Part shown: piece by piece, positions 13,344 through 22,267 of the stretch
Layout of the letters: each line of letters starts with the position of its first letter
Position numbering within the stretch: the stretch's first letter is position 1
Source of the DNA: Nocardioides acrostichi
GTDB taxonomy: Bacteria; Actinomycetota; Actinomycetes; Propionibacteriales; Nocardioidaceae
Direction of reading: 5' to 3'
NCBI RefSeq assembly: GCF_015319165.1
Contig: NZ_JADIVZ010000004.1
Location: 301,600-365,599, forward strand
Length of the DNA stretch: 64,000 nt
The notes under the pieces: model-generated
The model's database searches: none
The model's input: the letters and a program-made list of their open reading frames with translations, nothing else
What the model was told of the DNA's origin: nothing
Translations under genes and position numbers: made by a program

Positions 13344-15167
13344 GTGGCCGTGGCCCTCCCCATCGAGCAGTACGCCCTCATCGGCGACCGCCGCACCGCA
13401 GCCCTGGTCGGACTCGACGGATCCATCGACTGGCTCTGCCTACCACGCTTCGACTCCCCCGCCTGCCTGGCCGCACTGCTCGGCAGCGAGGAGCACGGCC
13501 GCTGGCTGCTGGCGCCGGAAGACGACTACGAGGTGCACCGCCGCTACGTCGGAGAGTCCGGGGTTCTGGAGACGACGTTCACGACGTCTGGGGGCGAGGT
13601 CACCCTGATCGACGCCATGCCCCGTGGTGACAGCCGGGCCGACCTGCTGCGCCGCCTGGTCGGGGTGCGAGGCACGGTGCGCATGCGTCACGAGTGGCGG
13701 GTGCGCATGGACTACGGGTCGGTCCGGCCGTGGGTGCGCCGCGAGGATCTCGGCGAGGAGTCGGTGATCACGGCCATCGCCGGCCCCGACAAGCTCATCC
13801 TGCGTGGTCCGCGCCTGCCCGTGGCCACCGACCACACGCACGCCGACTCCTTCGAGGTGAGCGCGGGTGAGTCGTTGACCTTCTCGATGACATGGATCCC
13901 CTCGCATCACGACCCCGCGAACCTCCACGACCTCGGCGAGCCGCACGATCGGATCGCGGAGACCGTCGAGCAGGACGAGGCGTGGCTGGGCAGCTGTCGC
14001 GACGAGCTGCCGCACGCCGACGTCGTCCGCCGGTCGCTGATGGTGCTGCGACTACTGACCCACGAGTCCACGGGCGGCATCGTCGCCGCCCCGACCACCT
14101 CGCTGCCCGAGGCCTTCGGTGGCGAGCGCAACTGGGACTACCGGTACTGCTGGCTGCGCGACGCCGCCCTCACCCTCGACGCGCTGGTGCGCGCAGGGTT
14201 CACCGAGGAGGCGGTGCTGTGGCGCGACTGGCTGCTGCGCGCCGTGGCCGGAGACCCGGAGGATCTCCAGATCATGTACGCCGTCGACGGCGGCCGCCGG
14301 CTGCCCGAGCGCGAGCTCGACCACCTGCCCGGTTACGCCGACAGCGCGCCGGTGCGGGTCGGCAACGGTGCCGTCTCGCAACTCCAGCACGACGTGCTGG
14401 GCGAGGTCGTCGACGCGCTGGCCAAGGTGCGCCGTCACACGACGCAGGCCCAGCAGGACGACGAGCCCGACGCCTCGGCCAACGCCTGGGCGGTGCAGAC
14501 GGCGCTGCTCGGGGAGCTGGCCACGCACTGGGACAAGCCCGACAGCGGCGTGTGGGAGATCAGGGGCGAGCCCCGACACTTCGTGCACTCCAAGGCGATG
14601 GTCTGGGTGGCCTTCGACCGGGCCGTGCGTGCGGTCGAGGAGGAGGGCCTGCCCGCCGAGGACGACGTGCTCGCGCGGTGGCGGAAGATCCGCGACGAGG
14701 TGCGAGCCGAGATCCTCGACCGGGGCTACGACGAGCAGCGCGGCTGCTTCACGCAGCACTACGACACCGACGAGGTCGACGCAGCCCTGCTGCAGCTCTC
14801 GGCGGTCGGCCTGGTCGACGGCGACGACCCGCGCATGCTGGGCACGATCCGCGCCGTCGAACGCGATCTGCTGCGCGACGGGCTCGTGCTGCGCTACCGC
14901 ACGACGTCCGGCGTCGACGGCCTCGAGGGCGACGAGCACCCGTTCCTGGCCTGCTCCTTCTGGTTGGTCTCGGCCTACGCGAAGGCCGGCCGCCTCGACG
15001 ACGCGCATGCTTTGCTCGACCGCCTGGTCGGCCTGGTCAACGACGTCGGCCTGCTCAGCGAGGAGTACGACCCTGGCGAGCAGCGCTTCGTCGGCAACTT
15101 CCCGCAGGCGTTCAGCCACCTCGCGTTGGTGCGGGCCGCATTCGACCTGGCTGATGCGGAGTCCTAA
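13344..15167 (+). CDS. glycoside hydrolase family 15 protein (trehalase/glucoamylase-like)
   Basis: A 607-residue cytoplasmic enzyme with no signal peptide. The N-terminal beta-sandwich begins IEQYALIGDRRTAALVGLDG and contains GSIDWLCLPRFDSPACF-like sequence at 26-42. The (alpha/alpha)6 catalytic barrel shows RNWDYRYCWLRD at 262-273 and GLLSEEYDP near the C-terminus, which holds the likely catalytic glutamate. This layout matches the mycobacterial GH15 trehalase group rather than fungal glucoamylases, so trehalose or small alpha-glucans are probable substrates. GTG at 13344 is the likely start; a second GTG two codons on is possible. It stands alone, divergent from clgR. Confidence 0.9.
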   Translation: MAVALPIEQYALIGDRRTAALVGLDGSIDWLCLPRFDSPACLAALLGSEEHGRWLLAPEDDYEVHRRYVGESGVLETTFTTSGGEVTLIDAMPRGDSRADLLRRLVGVRGTVRMRHEWRVRMDYGSVRPWVRREDLGEESVITAIAGPDKLILRGPRLPVATDHTHADSFEVSAGESLTFSMTWIPSHHDPANLHDLGEPHDRIAETVEQDEAWLGSCRDELPHADVVRRSLMVLRLLTHESTGGIVAAPTTSLPEAFGGERNWDYRYCWLRDAALTLDALVRAGFTEEAVLWRDWLLRAVAGDPEDLQIMYAVDGGRRLPERELDHLPGYADSAPVRVGNGAVSQLQHDVLGEVVDALAKVRRHTTQAQQDDEPDASANAWAVQTALLGELATHWDKPDSGVWEIRGEPRHFVHSKAMVWVAFDRAVRAVEEEGLPAEDDVLARWRKIRDEVRAEILDRGYDEQRGCFTQHYDTDEVDAALLQLSAVGLVDGDDPRMLGTIRAVERDLLRDGLVLRYRTTSGVDGLEGDEHPFLACSFWLVSAYAKAGRLDDAHALLDRLVGLVNDVGLLSEEYDPGEQRFVGNFPQAFSHLALVRAAFDLADAES

Positions 15168-15257
15168 AAACTCTGCACCGGTACTCGACCGCCGACCACG
15201 CGAAGGCCCGCCCGAGCCGAAGCTCGAGCGGGCCGTCGTGAGGCGATCAGGCGTCGA

Positions 15258-18200
15258 CTACTTCTTGTAGACCTGGATCGTCGTGGCGGTACGGGCGTTG
15301 GTGGTGTTCGGATCCTTCTTGTAGAGGATGTGGATCGTCTTCTCACCGGTGCGGTTGAACACCTTGTTCAGCCGCACCAGCACCGTGCCGTTCTCACCGA
15401 TCGGAACCTGGCGATAGCCCTCCCCCGGCGGGTTGATGCGCACCACACCGGAGGGCGTCACGTCACCCGCGTCGACCGCCACGTACACCAGCAGGTGCGT
15501 CTTGCCCTTCACGACGTGCGTGGGCCGCGTGAGGACCGTGAGCGTCGGCGTCGGCTTGTCCGGGGTGGTCGACGCCACGGGAACCGTGACGGTGGTGCCG
15601 CTGGGTGCGGCCACCATCTCGACGACCGAGCCGGCCGGGGCGTCGCCCGGGACGTCGAGGTCGACCTGCGCCGTACCGGCGTCGACGGCGAACGTGCCCA
15701 GCTCGGTCGAGTCGTCGCCGTCGACGAGCGTGGCCGTGACCTCGGTGTTCGCCGGCGAGCCGAGCGAGGTGAGGTCGAGGGTCTCGCCCGTGGTCGGGGC
15801 CAACGGGGTGTCGAGATCGGTGCCCAGCGTGAACGAGTAGCCCTGACCCGGCGTCATCTCCGCCGGCAGACCCGACTCGAACACCTGCTGGCGCGCGTAG
15901 TCGGGGTCGATCGGCGAGGAGTCGGCCAGGTAGTCGCGCCACAGGTCGGCGTCGAGCAGGCCCGTGTCGGTGACCTTCCCGTCCTGGAAGGAGGTGAAGT
16001 TGTCACCGCCGGAGGCGAGGAAGTTGAACGTCGACACGGTGTAGGTCGCGTCCGGGTCGAGCGGCTGACCGTCGATCATCACCGAGGTGATGCGCTCGCC
16101 GACCGGCTTGCTCGCGTCGGCCGTGACCTCGACGTTGTCGGACATCCCGAGCTGGAGGTACGGACGCGACGCGCCCGCGGGCTGCCACTGCTCCTCCAGC
16201 ACGCTCTTCAGCTGGGCACCGGTCAGGTCGACCAGGGCGATGCTGTTGCCGAACGGCAGCACCGAGTTAGCCTCGGCGTAGGTGACGACACCGTCGGTGT
16301 TCTGCTCGTTCTCGCTGGTGTCGCCGGCGTAGAGCAACTCGGCGCGCAGGCCGCCGGGGTTGGTCAGACCGAGGTCGGGATCGCCGAAGTCCAGTCCATC
16401 GCGCAGTGCGTTGCCGACCAGGTCGCCCAGGGTCGACTCCGCGGATCGGTCGTCGCGCTTGCCGCCGTTGAAGGCGGTGGTGATGTCGTCCGTGATCTCG
16501 GCGACCGGCTGGTTGCCGACCTCCGCGGCGTGAGCGAGAGCAGCGTCGACGATCTCCTTGACCTTCGCCACGCGGGGGTAGGTCGCGGCCAGCTCGTCGT
16601 CGGTGCGGTCGGTGCGACGCGGCACGTTGCGCGCCTCGTAGGAGACGACCTCGCCCGTGGTGGAGTCGACCGTCAGTCGCACCTGGCCCACGTTGGCGGC
16701 ATACGACCCGGTCTGGATCATCGGGCGGGTGCCGTCGGCGGTGGGCTGGTCGTAGACGTAGGTCTGGTGCGTGTGACCGTTGAAGATCACGTCGACGGCC
16801 GGGTCGACGCTCGCCATCTCGGCGAACTCACCGCCCTGGGCGAGGTTCTCCTCGTAGGTCTTGTCACCCTGGTTGGCTCCGGCGTGGTAGCTGGCGACGA
16901 TCACGTCGGCCTCGCCGTTGGACTCGTCCCCGTCGTGCAGCTTCGCTGCGACCCGGTTGACGGCGTCGGTGGCGTTGCCGAAGTCGATGTCCTTGATGCC
17001 GTCGGGGCTCACCAGCGAGCTGGTCTCCTCGGTGACGACACCGATCACACCCACCGTCACGCCGTCGACGTCGAAGAGCGCGAACTCCGGCAGGACCGGA
17101 TTCTCGGTGCCCTTCTCGTACACGTTGGCGCCCAGGTAGTCCCACAGGGCGTTGCGTGAGCCCTCGGCACCGATGACGCGGTCGCGCAGGTCGATCCAGC
17201 CCTTGTCGAACTCGTGGTTGCCCACGGCCGACGCGTCGAGCTCAAGCGCGTTGAGGACGTCGATGGTCGGCTGGTCGTCGTCGATCGCCGAGGCGAACTC
17301 CGAGGCGCCGATGAGGTCACCGGCACCGATGAACAGCGTCGAGTCGTCGCCACCGCCGCTGCGGGTCAGCTTCTCGACCGTGCCGGCCCACGACACGGTG
17401 GACTTGTTGATGCGGCCGTGGAAGTCGTTGACCCCCAGCAGGTTCAGCGTGACCTGGTTCGAGGTGTCGGCCAGGTTCACGCCGACGATCTCGGGGTCGT
17501 GGTCGGAGGCCGCGAACGGGTCGGCTGCGTAGAAGTCGGTGACGTTGTTGTTGTAGCGCGAGTACTGGAACGCCACCGTCTCGGCGGAGTTGATGTTCCA
17601 GACGTCGGCCCCGGTCACCATCTTCATCGCGGCGTTGTTCGCGAACACGTGGTCCAGCGAGCCGGAGAGACCCGAGAAGGAGTAGGTCTCCTCGCCCGCG
17701 GTGTCGGACTCGATGGCGGTGTAGCCGTCGTCCTCGAGCACCTGCACCGGATCCTCCTCGGAGTAGGCGTTGAAATCGCCGGTGAGGAAGAGGGCCTTGA
17801 TGCCGCGGTCGGACTTGAACGTGCTCGCGAAGTCGCTCAGCGCCTGCGCCTGCCCGATGCGGTCGGCGTTGTAGGCGCCCTGACCCTGGTCGGCGTTGTC
17901 GCCGCTGGCCCCCGATGAGCCCTTGGACTTGAAGTGGTTGACGATCACGCCGAACGCATCGGAATCGGCTCCCCCGGCGGCCTTGAAGGCCTGGGCGAGC
18001 GGCTCGCGGGCGTTGTCGAAGTTGGTCTCGTCGACGAGCACCTCGGAATCTCCGACCGGCTCCACCGCGGCGGGCTTGTAGATGAACGCCGTGCGGATGA
18101 CGTCCTGGTCGGCGAGCGCAGGCAGGGCCGAGGCGTCGGGCGAGGGCACGTAGGCCCAGGTGTCCGGGCCGGCGGCGGCGTTCAGCGCGTCGACCAGGTT

Positions 18201-19946
18201 GGCCAGCGCGAAGTCGCGGTCCTTGCCGAACTGCACCGAGTTCTCGATCTCCTCCAGCGAGACGATGCTGGCGGAGAGCTTGTTGATCGCATCGACGATC
18301 TTGGCCTGCTGACGAGTGAAGTTGGCGTCGTCGGCGGCGCCGCGCGGACCGTTGTTGGTGCAGGAGTTGGTCGTGATGTGGTTGCCGTCGCGGTCGTCGT
18401 AGTAGGTGCAGGTGCCCAGGCCCGAGTCGACGTACTCCTCGCCGGTGGTCGGGAAGTAGTTGAGCACGTTGAACGTGGCCAGACGGATGTCACCGCCCAC
18501 GTCGGCCGGCGCCTGGTTGTCGGCCCGGGTGTCCTCGAAGGTGGCGACGTCGGTGCCGAGCCCCTCGATCGGGGCGGTCGGCTGCACGCGCCAGAGACCG
18601 AAGCGGTAGTCGATGACCATCGGCTGCTTGAGCGTGGCCGCGGCGCCCACGCGCACGGCGTGGTCGGCGTCGACCCAGCTGCTCGGCTCGTCGCTCGCGG
18701 CGCCGCCGAAGTTCGCGGACCTGCCGTCGTCGAGCGTCAGGAGGCGCGCGGCGTTGTCGGCCTCCACACCGGCGATGTCACCGGTCTGGAAGTCCTCGAC
18801 CTCGGTCGGCTGGATCAGCGGGTGGTCGCCCGTGGCCAGACCGATCTCGCCGTACTGCCAGGTGGCGTAGCTGTTGGTGACCGTGAAGTCGTCGGTGAGC
18901 GAGACGAGCTCGCTCTCGTGCGCCTCGCGCTCCTCGTCGGTGGTGAACCACGCGGTCTCGAGCGCGGTGACCGGGTCGAGCGGGGCGTCGGTCGCGGACA
19001 CGTCGGAGGCCGTCAGCTCCGTGAGCCCGTTGTACTCCGAGACCGCACCGGTGACCTGCACGGAGTCGCCCACCTCGGGGAGGGTGGCGATCGAAGGGGC
19101 GTAGACGAAGATGCCGTCGGACGCGCCGGGGGTGGCGTCGTCGCCGGCGCCGGTGCCCTCGGTCTGAAGGTTGAATCCCTTGAAGCCACCGGTCGGGTAC
19201 GCCGCGGTCACGACGCCCTCGGTGACGACGTCGGAGCCGGCCAGGGGCGAGGTGTCGGTGTCGGTGCCCTGGATCTCGGCGATGGTGACGCTCTGCGGCT
19301 CGGTGTCGCCACCACCACCGCCGCCGGTCGACCCGGAACTCTGCGGGTCGGGCGCGGCGAGGGTGAACTCGGTGCTGTTGTCGTCGGCGTCTGCGGCGGT
19401 GCGCTGGGCCGAGGTGGTGGCCGAGAGAGCGCCGGTGGCCGCGGTCTCGTAGGTCGCGGCGCTGCCGTAGCCGACCATGTCGACGAATGCTGCGCTGCCC
19501 TTGACGTCCCCGGTGACGTCTGCGGCCACGGGGTCGGTGGAGTCCACCAAGAAGACCTGGCCGTTGGAGCCGGACATCGCGATCGAGCCGGTGGCGTCCG
19601 GGGTCGGCAACGCCTGCGAGCCGCCACTGCCCGCAGCTTCCTGCACGAGGTAGTGACCGCCCGCAGGCACCGTGCCGGTCAGGTTCGTGACCTGGGCCGA
19701 GGTGCCCGAGGCGCTGCGGTACTGCACCGACCAGCCGTCGACGGAGATGTCGGTGTCGGTGGGGTTCGACAGCTCGATGAAGTCGTTGGTCAAGGTGGCA
19801 CCGGTGTTGCCACCGCCGCCGTAGACCTCGCTGATGACGAGGCCTGCGCTCGCCGCCGAAGCGGGCGCGATCTGGAACGCCAGCAGGCCGCTGGCCGCGA
19901 CACTCACGGCAACGCCGCGCGCGATCGCTGATTGAGGAGGACGCAT
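15258..19946 (-). CDS. secreted ExeM/NucH-type endonuclease fused to a 5'-nucleotidase
   Basis: A 1562-residue exported fusion. A signal peptide covers residues 1-33 (ending APASAASA), followed by a lamin-tail domain (~35-150), an OB-like region, and an endonuclease/exonuclease/phosphatase domain (~488-826) with LATFNVLNYFPT, LFLTGDFNAY and ASDHDPEIV. From ~834 a second enzyme starts: a calcineurin-type 5'-nucleotidase with GVNDFHGR, GAGDLIGAS, GNHEFDKG and NGHTHQ, then its C-terminal nucleotide-binding domain. An Ig-like tail rich in lysine ends the protein. The two activities in series could turn extracellular DNA into nucleosides and phosphate. Start MRPPQSA is chosen because the signal peptide begins there. 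Confidence 0.9.
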   Translation of the reverse strand: MRPPQSAIARGVAVSVAASGLLAFQIAPASAASAGLVISEVYGGGGNTGATLTNDFIELSNPTDTDISVDGWSVQYRSASGTSAQVTNLTGTVPAGGHYLVQEAAGSGGSQALPTPDATGSIAMSGSNGQVFLVDSTDPVAADVTGDVKGSAAFVDMVGYGSAATYETAATGALSATTSAQRTAADADDNSTEFTLAAPDPQSSGSTGGGGGGDTEPQSVTIAEIQGTDTDTSPLAGSDVVTEGVVTAAYPTGGFKGFNLQTEGTGAGDDATPGASDGIFVYAPSIATLPEVGDSVQVTGAVSEYNGLTELTASDVSATDAPLDPVTALETAWFTTDEEREAHESELVSLTDDFTVTNSYATWQYGEIGLATGDHPLIQPTEVEDFQTGDIAGVEADNAARLLTLDDGRSANFGGAASDEPSSWVDADHAVRVGAAATLKQPMVIDYRFGLWRVQPTAPIEGLGTDVATFEDTRADNQAPADVGGDIRLATFNVLNYFPTTGEEYVDSGLGTCTYYDDRDGNHITTNSCTNNGPRGAADDANFTRQQAKIVDAINKLSASIVSLEEIENSVQFGKDRDFALANLVDALNAAAGPDTWAYVPSPDASALPALADQDVIRTAFIYKPAAVEPVGDSEVLVDETNFDNAREPLAQAFKAAGGADSDAFGVIVNHFKSKGSSGASGDNADQGQGAYNADRIGQAQALSDFASTFKSDRGIKALFLTGDFNAYSEEDPVQVLEDDGYTAIESDTAGEETYSFSGLSGSLDHVFANNAAMKMVTGADVWNINSAETVAFQYSRYNNNVTDFYAADPFAASDHDPEIVGVNLADTSNQVTLNLLGVNDFHGRINKSTVSWAGTVEKLTRSGGGDDSTLFIGAGDLIGASEFASAIDDDQPTIDVLNALELDASAVGNHEFDKGWIDLRDRVIGAEGSRNALWDYLGANVYEKGTENPVLPEFALFDVDGVTVGVIGVVTEETSSLVSPDGIKDIDFGNATDAVNRVAAKLHDGDESNGEADVIVASYHAGANQGDKTYEENLAQGGEFAEMASVDPAVDVIFNGHTHQTYVYDQPTADGTRPMIQTGSYAANVGQVRLTVDSTTGEVVSYEARNVPRRTDRTDDELAATYPRVAKVKEIVDAALAHAAEVGNQPVAEITDDITTAFNGGKRDDRSAESTLGDLVGNALRDGLDFGDPDLGLTNPGGLRAELLYAGDTSENEQNTDGVVTYAEANSVLPFGNSIALVDLTGAQLKSVLEEQWQPAGASRPYLQLGMSDNVEVTADASKPVGERITSVMIDGQPLDPDATYTVSTFNFLASGGDNFTSFQDGKVTDTGLLDADLWRDYLADSSPIDPDYARQQVFESGLPAEMTPGQGYSFTLGTDLDTPLAPTTGETLDLTSLGSPANTEVTATLVDGDDSTELGTFAVDAGTAQVDLDVPGDAPAGSVVEMVAAPSGTTVTVPVASTTPDKPTPTLTVLTRPTHVVKGKTHLLVYVAVDAGDVTPSGVVRINPPGEGYRQVPIGENGTVLVRLNKVFNRTGEKTIHILYKKDPNTTNARTATTIQVYKK

Positions 19947-20066
19947 CTGAGTTCTTGACTCCGGTCTGCAGGGATCAGGACACGCCAAGGCCGCCCGAGA
20001 GTTGAGGCGGAGCCCCGGCCGTCTTGCACCTTAGACGCGGCTGAGAGTCATCAGACAGAGCATGGA

Positions 20067-20083
20067 GGTGAACGTCATGTAAC
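20067..20083 (-). promoter_or_regulatory. possible PHO-box-like site upstream of the nuclease-nucleotidase gene
   Basis: In the 174-base gap before the nuclease-nucleotidase gene, the minus strand carries GTTACAT followed ten bases on by GTTCACC, 121-137 bases upstream of the start. GTTCACC is the half-site of the actinobacterial PhoP box, but real boxes are 11-base direct repeats and here the second unit is imperfect. Phosphate control would fit the enzyme. Only one good half-site is present. Confidence 0.2.
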
Positions 20084-20120
20084 GATCAAGCACCGCAGAT
20101 CGACCGGCCGACACCGCACC

Positions 20121-20726
20121 TCACCGCAGGGAGTGACGTTGCCTCCACACGTCGCGGAAGAATTCGTAGCCTGAGTAGAGCGTGAGCGCGACCGCGACGA
20201 CCAACAGTGCCTGGAAGAGGTAGAAGAGCACTTCGCCGGGCGTCTGGAGCGCACCGGGCAGGTCGGGGTCGCGCAGCGGCAGCGTCAGACCGCCCAGCGC
20301 CAGGCCCTGCGCGGTGGTCTTGTACTTGCCGAGATCCTTGGCCGCGATCACGACCTTCTTCAGCACCGAGAGGCGTAGCAGCGTCACGCTCCACTCGCGC
20401 AGCAGCACCACGATCGTGACCCACCACCAGATGTCGCCGACGATCGAGAGCGCGATGAACGCCATACCGGTGATCGCCTTGTCGGCGATGGGGTCGGCGA
20501 TCTTGCCGAAGTCGGTGACCATGTTGCGCGAGCGGGCCAGGTCGCCGTCGATCTTGTCGGTGACCATCGCGACGAAGAAGATCACCCAGGCGATCGTGCG
20601 CCAGGTGGCGGACTCCCCGCCGTCGACCAGCAGTGTCCACCCGAAGAACGGCACCAGCACGATGCGCAGCGTCGTGAGCGCGTTCGGGAGGTTCCAGTTC
20701 GACGGCTTCGCTTGCGCTTGAGTCAT
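20121..20726 (-). CDS. pgsA: CDP-diacylglycerol-glycerol-3-phosphate 3-phosphatidyltransferase
   Basis: A 201-residue integral membrane enzyme making phosphatidylglycerol phosphate. The CDP-alcohol phosphotransferase motif DGx2ARx8Gx3Dx3D is complete: D60, G61, A64, R65, G74, D78 and D82. Several hydrophobic helices flank it (from about 15-32, 44-56, 86-115 and 160-185). The ATG at 20726 overlaps the rimO stop (ATGA) and sits behind GGAGGAGG, so the pair is translationally coupled. The cinA gene that often follows is absent; a secreted nuclease gene comes next. Confidence 0.93.
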   Translation of the reverse strand: MTQAQAKPSNWNLPNALTTLRIVLVPFFGWTLLVDGGESATWRTIAWVIFFVAMVTDKIDGDLARSRNMVTDFGKIADPIADKAITGMAFIALSIVGDIWWWVTIVVLLREWSVTLLRLSVLKKVVIAAKDLGKYKTTAQGLALGGLTLPLRDPDLPGALQTPGEVLFYLFQALLVVAVALTLYSGYEFFRDVWRQRHSLR

Positions 20727-22159
20727 CGGGCCTCCTCCGTGAGTGGTCGGGCGACGAGGTCGACTCCCTCGCTGTCGGTCACCTCGGCGAGCACCAGGGC
20801 GCCGATTCGGCACTGGGCCTCGCTCACGTCGACGAGCCTGGTGGTGCCGTCGACCTCGGGACCCTGGTGGGCGCCGCGACCCACGACCTCGCCGTCGTCG
20901 ACGGACTCCACGAGGATCTCGACGCTCTCGCCGATCCGCTCCGCGGCCCGGTCGGCGGTGAGCTGCTCGACCAGGTCGTTGACGTGCTCGACCCGGGCGC
21001 GCACCTCGTCGTCGTCCAGCTTGCCGCCGAAGCCGGCCGCCTCGGTGCCGTCCTCGTCGGAGTAGCCGAACACGCCGGTGACGTCGAGCCGTGCCGCGGT
21101 GAGGAAGTCGCACAGCGTCTCGAGGTCGTGCTCGGTCTCCCCCGGGAAGCCCACGATCACGTTGCACCGCACGCCGGCGTGCGGTGCGTAGGAGCGCACC
21201 TGCTCCAGCAGCCCGAGGAACGACTCGGGGTCGCCGAACCGGCGCATGCGGCGCAGCACGGCGTTGCTGGCGTGCTGGAAGGAGAGGTCGAAGTACGGGG
21301 CGACGCCCGGGGTGCTGCCGATCACCTCGACCAGGCCGGGCCGGGTCTCGGCGGGTTGGAGGTAGGAGACTCGCACCCGCTCGACGCCGTCGACTGCCGC
21401 CAACTCCGGAAGCAGCGTCTCGAGCAGCCGCAGATCCCCGAGATCCTTGCCGTAGGAGGTGGAGTTCTCGCTGACCAAGAAGAGCTCGCGGGCGCCCTGC
21501 TGGGCGAGCCAGCGCGCCTCGTCGAGCACGTCGGTGGGGCGCCGGCTCACGAAGGAGCCTCGGAAGCTGGGGATCGCACAGAACGTGCAGCGGCGATCGC
21601 AGCCGCTGGCCAGCTTGAGCGACGCCGTCGGGCCATCGTCCAACCGTCGGCGCAGGGACGCCGGCCCGGACGCGTGCCCGGGCACGGGCGTGGTCGAGAG
21701 CGTCCGCTCCACCGGCGTGATCGGCAGCAGGGTGCGGCGGTCGGCGGGCACATGGGAGGTGTGCTTCTCGCCGGCGACGATCGAGCGCAGGCGGGCCGCG
21801 ATGTCGGGGTAGTCGTCGAAGCCGAGCACGGCGTCGGCCTCAGGCAGGGAGTCGGCCAACTCGTGGCCGTACCGCTCGGCCATGCAGCCGACCGCGACCA
21901 CGGCCTGCGCCTTGCCACCGTGCTCGGTCTTGAGGTCGGAGGCCTCGAGCAGCGTGTCGACGGAGTCCTTCTTGGCCGCCTCGACGAAGCCGCAGGTGTT
22001 CACCACCACGGTGTCGGCCTCGGCCGGGTCGTGCACGAGCCGGAACCCGTCGGACTCCAGCCGCCCGGCCAGCTCCTCGGAGTCGACCTCGTTGCGGGCA
22101 CACCCCAGGGTCACCAGGGCCACGGACAGCAGCGGGCGCTCGGTCTCGTCAGTCGTCAT
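20723..22159 (-). CDS. rimO: ribosomal protein S12 methylthiotransferase RimO
   Basis: A 478-residue radical SAM enzyme that adds a methylthio group to an aspartate of ribosomal protein S12. The N-terminal MTTase domain has cysteines C20, C56 and C92 for the auxiliary cluster; the radical SAM cluster is CDRRCTFC with C187, C191 and C194; a TRAM domain ends the protein. Start MTTDETERP matches the family; a longer frame to 22207 lacks support. It is followed directly by pgsA with a 4-base overlap and lies downstream of ftsK and the RodZ-like gene. Confidence 0.95.
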   Translation of the reverse strand: MTTDETERPLLSVALVTLGCARNEVDSEELAGRLESDGFRLVHDPAEADTVVVNTCGFVEAAKKDSVDTLLEASDLKTEHGGKAQAVVAVGCMAERYGHELADSLPEADAVLGFDDYPDIAARLRSIVAGEKHTSHVPADRRTLLPITPVERTLSTTPVPGHASGPASLRRRLDDGPTASLKLASGCDRRCTFCAIPSFRGSFVSRRPTDVLDEARWLAQQGARELFLVSENSTSYGKDLGDLRLLETLLPELAAVDGVERVRVSYLQPAETRPGLVEVIGSTPGVAPYFDLSFQHASNAVLRRMRRFGDPESFLGLLEQVRSYAPHAGVRCNVIVGFPGETEHDLETLCDFLTAARLDVTGVFGYSDEDGTEAAGFGGKLDDDEVRARVEHVNDLVEQLTADRAAERIGESVEILVESVDDGEVVGRGAHQGPEVDGTTRLVDVSEAQCRIGALVLAEVTDSEGVDLVARPLTEEAR

Positions 22160-22267
22160 GGCTCGTCGAGTATGACGGCCTCCCCCGCCCGATGCCGAAA
22201 CCTGCACGCCTGCCCCCGCCGTGATCCCCGTTCGAGAGCAGGCCCAGCCGCGATCACCGACCCGAGA

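Noticed and set aside
9101..13630. A plus-strand open frame of about 1500 codons opposite the protease gene and clgR
   Set aside because: It has no motif, crosses two real genes and the intergenic gap, and its composition is that of antisense high-GC DNA.
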